Positions 34,262 to 40,727 of a DNA stretch of 40,727 nucleotides are shown here, one piece after another. Position 1 is the first letter of the stretch. Every line of letters begins with the position of its first letter. Origin of the DNA: Bacteroidia bacterium (GTDB taxonomy: Bacteria > Bacteroidota > Bacteroidia > Bacteroidales > Prolixibacteraceae); contig JAPLDS010000023.1 of the NCBI GenBank assembly GCA_026391295.1, positions 36,923 through 77,649 of the forward strand, read 5' to 3'. Under the pieces are notes generated by a model. The model saw only the letters and a list, made by a program, of their open reading frames with translations. It was not told the DNA's origin and ran no database searches. The position numbers were made by a program, and so were the translations under genes.

Positions 34262-34807
34262 ATGCGTGTTTATACTCGTACTGGTGATGATGGAACTACA
34301 GGATTAATTGGCGGAACGCGAGTTAAGAAATACGATCTAAGATTAGAAGCCTATGGGACAGTTGACGAATTAAATTCCTGGATTGGATTAGTTCGTTCCC
34401 AAGACCTTAAAGAGGGAGACTCAAGTGATTTAATTGAGATACAAAACAACTTATTTGTCATTGGAGCTTTGCTTGCCACAGATTCAAGCAAAGCTAAAAC
34501 CATACCTAATTACGATTCCATAACTAATCACATAAAAATCCTTGAAAATAGGATGGATCAAATTTTAGATAGCTTACCTCCGTTAACAAATTTTCTGTTA
34601 CCAGGCGGTAACAATGCTATTTCATACTGCCATCTTGCGCGCACAGTATGCAGAAGAGCAGAAAGAAGAACCTATCAGCTTTCTGCAGAAATTGCTGTAC
34701 CAGAACCAATCTTAAAATATTTAAATCGACTATCCGATTACCTATATGTGCTGTCACGTAAAATAGCTCAAGACAGCGGGATAGAAGAAATTCCATGGAA
34801 ATCGTAA
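34262..34807 (+). CDS. cob(I)yrinic acid a,c-diamide adenosyltransferase (PduO type)
   Basis: The 181-residue protein is a PduO-type (MMAB-like) ATP:corrinoid adenosyltransferase, which transfers the 5'-deoxyadenosyl group of ATP to cob(I)alamin to make coenzyme B12. Diagnostic segments are the N-terminal ATP-binding VYTRTGDDGTTGLIGG, the following YGTVDELNSWIGL, and RTVCRRAERR in the C-terminal part, with the family's Arg and Glu. The expected length is matched. It lies 18 bp after the efflux ATPase gene and so may be co-transcribed, but no functional link is obvious. Confidence 0.95.
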   Translation: MRVYTRTGDDGTTGLIGGTRVKKYDLRLEAYGTVDELNSWIGLVRSQDLKEGDSSDLIEIQNNLFVIGALLATDSSKAKTIPNYDSITNHIKILENRMDQILDSLPPLTNFLLPGGNNAISYCHLARTVCRRAERRTYQLSAEIAVPEPILKYLNRLSDYLYVLSRKIAQDSGIEEIPWKS

Positions 34808-34894
34808 AAAAATAACGGTTTAGTTTTTATTTTATAAAAATAAGTGTTAAAATCGCGCTTTAGGAAAAGTATACTAAAATCTTAAACATAAAAT

Positions 34895-35116
34895 ATGTAC
34901 TGGACATTAGAATTAGCCTCTAAACTAGAAGATGCACCTTGGCCTGCCTCAAAAGATGAGTTAATCGATTTTGCCATCCGATCAGGCGCTCCATTGGAAG
35001 TAATTGAAAACCTGCAGGAAATGGAAGACGAAGGGGAAATTTATGAATCAATCGAAGATATCTGGCCTGACTATCCGAGTAAAGATGATTTCTTTTTTAA
35101 CGAAGATGAATACTAG
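34895..35116 (+). CDS. DUF2795 domain-containing small acidic protein
   Basis: The 73-residue protein is strongly acidic (many Glu and Asp), opens with MYWTLELASKLEDAPWPASKDELIDFA and contains EVIENLQEMEDEGEIYESIEDIWPDYP, both typical of the DUF2795 family. Family function is unknown. The conserved small helical domain is usual for Bacteroidota, and the length is right. An intrinsic terminator begins 25 bp after its stop, so this gene ends the transcript. Confidence 0.85.
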   Translation: MYWTLELASKLEDAPWPASKDELIDFAIRSGAPLEVIENLQEMEDEGEIYESIEDIWPDYPSKDDFFFNEDEY

Positions 35117-35123
35117 GTAATTA

Positions 35124-36734
35124 CTAGTTCAAATTAGATGATGCAGGTTTTTTTACAGAACCTGCATTTTTTTTACGCTTTTCATCTATTGGATAGAGGT
35201 CATTTGCATTCCTTGGTCTTTCAGTGTCGCGCCAGATAAAACCATCTAACTTTTTATCCTCAGGCTTAATCTCCAACAATGGGATGGTCCGTCCTTCAGG
35301 CTTGGGATAGAATCGGATACTATCAATATGATTATCTGTAAGATGGAGCTTTATCTTACTACTTAATAGTTTATTCATACCCGAATTACGATTGTTTTCC
35401 CTCAAGTAATATAGCGTCTGAGCATTTCCGTTAACATCAGCTACTCTAAGCTTATTATTGAATATCTGACCAACGATTAGTTTCCCAGAGATTTGATTGA
35501 AAAGTAGCGAATCCTCAGACATCACAATAAAAGCATTACCCTCTAGATTTGCAATACTTGGATCGGGTGTCTTAGAAGCAAATTGTATTTTCTCTGCGGT
35601 CATTTGGTTTTTTTCTGACCAAATAATTGGATCATAAAACATATACATAGTAGAATCGATCATTCTATAACTAAGAGAATCACATCTACCCTGCAAATCC
35701 TTCTTATGAAATCTAACATTACGAAAGGCTAAAAAATATTTACCATCCTGTTGTTTCGTTGTTGCTGTATCAGGTTTAGTTCGAAGCGTATCAGCATGCA
35801 TATAAAGGGTATCCTTTTTGCCATATTGAATAAACATCGCCGAATCAGTAACAAAGGCAAGCTTAGAATTTTCATTATATATCCCAAATTTCCCCTTAAT
35901 AACAACATGATTAGCAGTATCCGTAAGTGTCACACGATGGCGACCACGACCGTTTCCACTTTTACGATCGTAAAAAAGAGTGTCCCCTTCCAGTACTTGT
36001 GATTTATTCGTAATTTTTGAGGAACGATAAAGTTCTGCAATATTTTTACGAGTATCATACCACCCTCGTTCGGAATAAAGTACGCCATCTTTGTTTGTCC
36101 CTTTAATGGTTGTAGGACCTACAATAAACGCTTTCTCCATTTCACTATTATATTTTAATGTATCGGCTCTCAACACAAAATCCTTATTGATAAGAACCAC
36201 TGAATCTTTAAAAAACATCAAGTTCTCATTTGAATAATAGCGCCCAATAACACTAGTAAGAACGTTCGTTGTATCCACAATCTTACCATTGTGATTGTAA
36301 TACCCGACATTCGAGCCAAGATCAAAATCCATAGCATCTGTAGTCAGCGTAATAGATTTGTCTATAAGCTTAACATTATGAACAAATCGAGCCATGCGAG
36401 TATCGCCATTGTAGAACATCTTATCGCCATACAGATGAAGTGTATCACCTTGAATAATATGGACATGACCAAAGGCGTCAAATCTATTACTATCGTTATA
36501 GGAATAAGCACTATCACAAAACATCAGTGCTTGATTGTGCCGAAATCTCACATTGCCTAAAAGGCGTTGAGCATTGGCAATTATTGCGGTGTCATAGGTA
36601 TATAAGTCAGCATTTTCAATATCAACCTTCCTCTTCTTTCTTCCATCTTGAGGCTGTGTGGCTTGAATAAAAAACAAGCCAGCAACAACAAAAATGATTA
36701 AAGGATAAATACCAACTTTAAATGATCGTCTCAT
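35124..36734 (-). CDS. OstA-like (LptA-type) exported protein
   Basis: The 536-residue protein has an N-terminal signal/anchor (VGIYPLIIFVVAGLFFIQA) and a long series of beta-strand repeats of the OstA/LptA fold from about residue 40 to 480, with recurring units such as YSYNDSNRFDAFGHVHIIQGDTLHLYGD and LTLTTDAMDFD. LptA-type proteins form the periplasmic bridge that carries lipopolysaccharide to the outer membrane; the long Bacteroidota form has more repeats than E. coli LptA. The tail is basic and rich in Lys, Ser and Asn. It is co-directional with the SurA-like gene 35 bp upstream, which fits envelope biogenesis. Its last ~16 codons overlap a terminator used by the convergent DUF2795 gene. 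Confidence 0.85.
   Translation of the reverse strand: MRRSFKVGIYPLIIFVVAGLFFIQATQPQDGRKKRKVDIENADLYTYDTAIIANAQRLLGNVRFRHNQALMFCDSAYSYNDSNRFDAFGHVHIIQGDTLHLYGDKMFYNGDTRMARFVHNVKLIDKSITLTTDAMDFDLGSNVGYYNHNGKIVDTTNVLTSVIGRYYSNENLMFFKDSVVLINKDFVLRADTLKYNSEMEKAFIVGPTTIKGTNKDGVLYSERGWYDTRKNIAELYRSSKITNKSQVLEGDTLFYDRKSGNGRGRHRVTLTDTANHVVIKGKFGIYNENSKLAFVTDSAMFIQYGKKDTLYMHADTLRTKPDTATTKQQDGKYFLAFRNVRFHKKDLQGRCDSLSYRMIDSTMYMFYDPIIWSEKNQMTAEKIQFASKTPDPSIANLEGNAFIVMSEDSLLFNQISGKLIVGQIFNNKLRVADVNGNAQTLYYLRENNRNSGMNKLLSSKIKLHLTDNHIDSIRFYPKPEGRTIPLLEIKPEDKKLDGFIWRDTERPRNANDLYPIDEKRKKNAGSVKKPASSNLN
35141..35174 (+). terminator. intrinsic terminator lying inside the 3' end of the opposite gene
   Basis: ATGCAGGTT (35141-35149) pairs with AACCTGCAT (35159-35167) and is followed at once by a run of T to 35174. 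It ends transcription coming from the DUF2795 gene (+). The whole element lies within the last codons of the OstA-like gene on the minus strand. Confidence 0.85.
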
Positions 36735-36769
36735 TTTGATTGAAGCTATAAACTAGACTAGATCCAAAT

Positions 36770-38146
36770 CTATTTCTTCCAAGATTTAAGTTTGAAATTA
36801 CAGTTAGCGTAGGAATCATCAACATGAATATAGGTCTTTGCTTGCTGCTTATCAATCCATTTACGAAAAGTTTCTTCCTTCTTTTTTGCTAAAAACATCT
36901 CACTAAGTCTTTGATAATCGTCTTGCATATTTGCCTTATGCGACTTCGTTTTATTGTTAAGTTTTATAACCTTATAAACTTGTCGCTGCTTATCATCAAG
37001 AGTTAAAAAAGGTCGAGAAGTCTCTCCTACATTCATTGTTGCAATAACCTTACTCACATCTGGATCAATCTCTGACAATTCAAATTTGGCAGAACCGTTT
37101 CGCTGAGAAGTAACCAATCCTCCATTATTGCGAGTATTCTTATCAGAGGAATACATATAACATGCCTGTTCCCAAATCATCTTTCCCTTCCTCACAAAAT
37201 CAGCTACACTATCAATCTTATTTTTTGCATTCTCAAGTTCCTTCGGATCAATTTTAGGTCGAATTAAAATATGACGACACTTGATTTTTTCACCTTTACG
37301 ATCAATTAATTGAATGATGTGATAACCAAATTCACTACGGACAACTTTTGAAATTTGATTTGGCTTTAAATTGAAAGCCTCAGTAGCAAAAGTCTGGTCC
37401 AACATGGCCCGACCAACATAATCCATCTCTCCCCCATTTCTAGCTGATCCTGGATCTTCAGAATACATAATGGCTAAGGTCGCAAAATTATCTCCATTAT
37501 CTATTCGCTTTTTAAACTCCCTAAGCTTAGCTTTAACTTCTAAATCTTGCTTCTCAGTAATGCTAGGCAACATGGTAATTTGAGCATATTCAAGCTGTGA
37601 TCCAATTTCTGGAATATCTTTTGATGGCAATGCTTTGAAAAACTGTCTTACTTCAGAAGGTGTTACAGTAACCTTAGAGATAATTTTAGTCTGCATCTGC
37701 TCTGTCTTGAGCTGTTCCTTAATGGTTTCGCTCATTTCAGCTTTAAGCTGCATAATTGGTTTACTAAAATATTTTTCAACCTCTTTTTCAGAACCAATAT
37801 TTTCAATGAAATAGTTCAACCGACGATCCATCTGTTGATTAATTTGATTGTCGGTCACAACAATTAAAGTATCTAATTCGGCTTCAGCAAGCAATAGCTT
37901 CTGCTCTAGTAACTGCTCCAAGATGGCACATTTTACATCCCCTTGAAGATTAATCCCCTGAGCTGCATTTTGAATCACTTGAGTCTCAATATCAGACTTT
38001 AAAATTGGGTTACTACCAACAACAGCCAGAACCTGATCAATAACCTTATCTTGAGCCACTAAAATAACCGGAGACAGGATTAAGACAACAACGACAAGAA
38101 AATTTATTATGCGAATTTTAATCATTTTATAAAACTTATAAATCAT
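36770..38146 (-). CDS. SurA-like periplasmic peptidyl-prolyl isomerase
   Basis: The 458-residue protein has a signal peptide (IINFLVVVVLILSPVILVAQ) and a SurA N-terminal chaperone region (~35-165, VIDQVLAVVGSNPILKSDIE). Two parvulin (PpiC) domains follow, about 175-275 (FATLAIMYSEDPGSARNGGEMDYVGR, then FGYHIIQL) and 280-385 (CRHILIRP, then NNGGLV). SurA escorts outer-membrane proteins. The second domain is shorter and may be less active. Start ATG at 38146; the inner ATG at 38125 (MIKIRIINF) would also give a good signal peptide. It is upstream of the OstA-like gene in a likely envelope operon. Confidence 0.88.
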   Translation of the reverse strand: MIYKFYKMIKIRIINFLVVVVLILSPVILVAQDKVIDQVLAVVGSNPILKSDIETQVIQNAAQGINLQGDVKCAILEQLLEQKLLLAEAELDTLIVVTDNQINQQMDRRLNYFIENIGSEKEVEKYFSKPIMQLKAEMSETIKEQLKTEQMQTKIISKVTVTPSEVRQFFKALPSKDIPEIGSQLEYAQITMLPSITEKQDLEVKAKLREFKKRIDNGDNFATLAIMYSEDPGSARNGGEMDYVGRAMLDQTFATEAFNLKPNQISKVVRSEFGYHIIQLIDRKGEKIKCRHILIRPKIDPKELENAKNKIDSVADFVRKGKMIWEQACYMYSSDKNTRNNGGLVTSQRNGSAKFELSEIDPDVSKVIATMNVGETSRPFLTLDDKQRQVYKVIKLNNKTKSHKANMQDDYQRLSEMFLAKKKEETFRKWIDKQQAKTYIHVDDSYANCNFKLKSWKK

Positions 38147-38896
38147 ATTGTAATTTGAAACGGATGGATCAATTTATCTTTTTAAATAATAATCGTTTGA
38201 AAATTTTAATTCAAGCTCAAATTTCCAGACAATTAAAATCAAAATTTTTAGTTCGATATAAAAAAAATAAAGGTTCCTTCTCCCCGATTATTATGAACTC
38301 ATTAATAGTTGCAAGATAGTATTTGTTCTCGTGAGATAATTCAATAAAATGATTTCCTTTTCACCTTACCTGAAAACAAGCAAAAGTCATTGATTTTCTG
38401 AAACTTAAAAACATTAAATCAAGCAAAAATAGTGTTATGCAATGATATCAAAGCGCCAAATAAAAACTAAATCGATACAATTACATTCGCGATTTACATC
38501 TAAAGCGTTCAATCAGTGATCTAGATGGCATCATTTAGCTCACAATCTACACAACCCCAAAAGTGACTTAATCCAATTCAAAACAAAAGCCACCTCTTTT
38601 TAAAATCTCTTAATCAAAGAGACTAAAAAAATGTAATCCGAAGTTTCAAAAAAAACTATCAGAAGGTTAGGAAGGTCAAATTTACCTCAAATAAGCGAGA
38701 AAAATGCATGGGCATCTAAAATCAACAATTGCGATTAGCATTCACATTTCTTTTATAAAAAGAGTAGTTGAAGCAGAAGATATGACCACTGTATTTAAGA
38801 AAGGTAAAATCGAACAAGGGACAAATAATTAAACAACTATTTAATGATTTAGAATAACTTTACGGAGAGAATAAAATTTGCCTTTTTTAAGCACTA
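38147..38896. other. 750-bp AT-rich non-coding region between divergent surA-like and recQ genes
   Basis: No convincing gene, tRNA or long repeat is visible here. It should hold promoters for both flanking genes. A minus-strand TATTTTTG (complement at 38424-38431) with TTG at a 17-nt spacing is the best promoter candidate towards the surA-like gene, giving a leader of about 280 nt. A 42-codon open frame at 38704-38832 resembles nothing known to me. A small inverted repeat near 38608-38624 (CTCTTAATCAAAGAG) is probably chance. Confidence 0.6.
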
Positions 38897-40727
38897 ATGA
38901 GTATATATCAGCAATTATTAAAACAATATTGGGGTTATAACGAGTTCCGACCTCTCCAAGAAGAGGTTATCCGATCGGTTGCAGACCAAAAAGATACACT
39001 TGCTTTAATGCCAACTGGAGGTGGAAAATCGATTACATTTCAGGTATATGGACTTTCTACCGATGGAATATGCCTTGTTGTTACGCCATTAATTGCGTTA
39101 ATAAAAGATCAGGTAGAGAGTCTTAGAGCAAAAAATATTAAAGCTCTCTCGATCTATTCGGGAATGTCAGCCCGCGAAATCGACATCACCTTAAACAATG
39201 CGATTTACGGAGATTATAAATTTCTATATATCTCGCCAGAACGTTTAGCATCGGATAAATTTAGAGATTTTCTGATCCGTATGAAAATAAACTTAATTGC
39301 CGTTGATGAGGCCCATTGCATCTCTCAATGGGGATATGATTTTAGACCTTCATACTTAGCTATTTCCGACTTAAGAGTACTTTTTCCCACAATACCCATC
39401 CTCGCATTAACAGCTACAGCAACACAAAAAGTAGTTGAAGACATTCAAGACAAGCTTTTGTTCAAAACAAAGAACGTACTGCAGAAAAGCTTCCAACGCG
39501 AAAACCTGACTTACCTCGTGCGGGATAAAGAAGACAAAATCGGTTACCTTCTTGAAACCATAAAAAAAGCGAAAGGCACTGGGATCGTATATGTTAGAAG
39601 CCGAAAAAAAACGAAAGAAATTGCGCAACTTCTAATTGCCGAAGGGATTAAAGCTGACTATTATCATGCTGGGCTACCCTCTGAAATCAGGAATCAGAAG
39701 CAAGACAATTGGATGAATGGAACCTCTCGTGTGATTGTATCAACGAATGCATTTGGTATGGGAATTGACAAGCCAGATGTTAGATTTGTAATTCATCTAG
39801 ATCTCCCTGACTCATTGGAAGCCTATTTTCAAGAAGCAGGCAGAGCAGGTAGAGATGAGAAAAAGGCGGTCGCCGTATTACTTTATAACAATTCCGACAA
39901 ACGGAGACTACATAAAATGGTTACCGATTGTTTTCCTGAGCAGAAGGTTATTCAATCGATCTATCAAGCATTAGGAAACTACCTTATGGTAGCAATTGGA
40001 AGCGGAAAAGGAGCCATCTTTAGTTTTAGAATCGAAGACTTTTCCAAAAAATTTAAATTCCAAATTAATTCGGTTTACCACAGTCTAAAATTACTTGAAA
40101 GACAAGGCTACGTCTCTTATATTGAAAATGTAGATAGCCGCTCCAGAATTCTTTTTACAATTAGACGTGATGATTTATATAAGGTCCAATTAAACAACAA
40201 TGACCTTGATTTATTTATAAAGCTAATCCTTCGGTCATATACTGGGGTATTTAATGATTTTACCTATATCGACGAAGCATTATTGGCGAGGCGATCCAAT
40301 GCAACAAGCGAGCAAATTTACGAGCAGCTTAAGTTTCTAGCCCAACAAAAGATTATCGACTATATCCCAGCCAAAAAAGTACCGATGTTGATTTTTGAAA
40401 CAGAAAGGATTGAACAATCTAGAATCCATATCAGTCAAGAGAATTATAGCCATCGTAAAGTTAAATATCAAGAGCAAGTAGAGGCCGTTTTGAATTATGC
40501 TTCAAAAGACGACCAATGTCGAAGTGTAGTTTTATTGGCCTACTTTGGACAATTGAACGCTAAATCCTGCGGAAACTGCGATGTATGTATGGGTGATCAT
40601 CAATCTGGATTAAAAGTCTCCGAATTCGAAAGAATTTCAAAAGAGATACTCGTGCTGCTTGAACAAAAGCCCTACCCCATTGACAAAATCATCTATCTGC
40701 TAAATGACTCAGAATCAAATATTACAA
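38897..40727 (+). CDS. recQ: ATP-dependent DNA helicase RecQ (3' end cut by window edge)
   Basis: The frame is open from the ATG at 38897 to the last base, giving 610 visible residues. Motifs of RecQ-type helicases are in order: motif 0 FRPLQEEVI, Walker A GGGKS (41-45), motif II VDEAHCISQWGYDFRP, motif III LTATAT, motif V FGMGIDKPDVRFVIH, motif VI QEAGRAGRDE. The zinc-binding domain is intact (CRSVVLLAYFGQ, then CGNCDVC). RecQ unwinds DNA 3' to 5' in recombination and replication repair. The sequence after the zinc motif continues with the start of the C-terminal region, so any HRDC domain lies beyond the window. It was missed by stop-to-stop gene calling because it has no stop here. Confidence 0.95.
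   Translation, partial: MSIYQQLLKQYWGYNEFRPLQEEVIRSVADQKDTLALMPTGGGKSITFQVYGLSTDGICLVVTPLIALIKDQVESLRAKNIKALSIYSGMSAREIDITLNNAIYGDYKFLYISPERLASDKFRDFLIRMKINLIAVDEAHCISQWGYDFRPSYLAISDLRVLFPTIPILALTATATQKVVEDIQDKLLFKTKNVLQKSFQRENLTYLVRDKEDKIGYLLETIKKAKGTGIVYVRSRKKTKEIAQLLIAEGIKADYYHAGLPSEIRNQKQDNWMNGTSRVIVSTNAFGMGIDKPDVRFVIHLDLPDSLEAYFQEAGRAGRDEKKAVAVLLYNNSDKRRLHKMVTDCFPEQKVIQSIYQALGNYLMVAIGSGKGAIFSFRIEDFSKKFKFQINSVYHSLKLLERQGYVSYIENVDSRSRILFTIRRDDLYKVQLNNNDLDLFIKLILRSYTGVFNDFTYIDEALLARRSNATSEQIYEQLKFLAQQKIIDYIPAKKVPMLIFETERIEQSRIHISQENYSHRKVKYQEQVEAVLNYASKDDQCRSVVLLAYFGQLNAKSCGNCDVCMGDHQSGLKVSEFERISKEILVLLEQKPYPIDKIIYLLNDSESNIT

Noticed and set aside
38704-38832. A 42-codon open frame (MHGHLKSTIA...) upstream of recQ
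   Set aside because: No recognisable family and no clear promoter; in AT-rich DNA such a frame can arise by chance. Listed only as part of the intergenic region.

Overview
This 40.7 kb window looks like chromosomal DNA of a Bacteroidota bacterium, possibly Bacteroidales or Marinilabiliales; the order is inferred from gene content only. The clues are promoter -7 boxes of the TAnnTTTG type (one with TTG exactly 19 nt upstream), mostly AT-rich leaders without Shine-Dalgarno sequences, and families common in this phylum: OstA-like LPS protein, HEAT/DUF1080 proteins, DUF3472, DUF3500, DUF5009 and DUF2795. No tRNA, rRNA, CRISPR array, insertion sequence or prophage was seen.

Layout. 1-7.8 kb (+): 3' end of a PhoH-like ATPase, PpnP nucleoside phosphorylase, a DUF3472 exported protein, inositol monophosphatase, a lysophospholipid acyltransferase lacking its N terminus, a family 2 glycosyltransferase, an isochorismatase-like hydrolase, the wreck of an M28 peptidase gene, a DUF3500 protein and a pirin. 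7.9-12.6 kb (+): a Tat-exported Gfo/Idh/MocA oxidoreductase and a large HEAT-repeat protein with two DUF1080 (3-keto-glycoside hydrolase type) domains. The second is split by a -1 frameshift. The pair probably oxidises and cleaves glycosides through 3-keto sugars in the cell envelope. 12.7-17.9 kb (+): a NagX/HGSNAT-like DUF5009 membrane protein, a UPF0104 membrane protein, a sodium:solute symporter and a GH20 lipoprotein, together suggesting amino-sugar use. The GH20 has lost three normally conserved active-site residues.

17.9-27 kb (-): a coiled-coil lipoprotein, an ABC-F ATPase, an omega-amidase-type nitrilase with a PlsC-like acyltransferase, an Nramp-like transporter behind an MgtE_N/CBS/PRC protein (probably magnesium), and RecG. 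The Nramp/MgtE pair has a leader in which a hairpin covers a strong Shine-Dalgarno sequence. 27-35 kb (+): a methyltransferase-like protein, a tripartite efflux operon (adaptor, MacB-type permease, TolC, second adaptor, ATPase), a PduO-type cobalamin adenosyltransferase and a DUF2795 protein. 35-38 kb (-): an OstA-like protein and a SurA-like peptidyl-prolyl isomerase, both for outer-membrane biogenesis. After about 750 bp of AT-rich non-coding DNA, a RecQ helicase runs off the right edge.

The best leads are the remodelled GH20 active site, the candidate leader switch on the split magnesium system, the two-adaptor efflux operon, and three gene lesions clustered in the first 10 kb.
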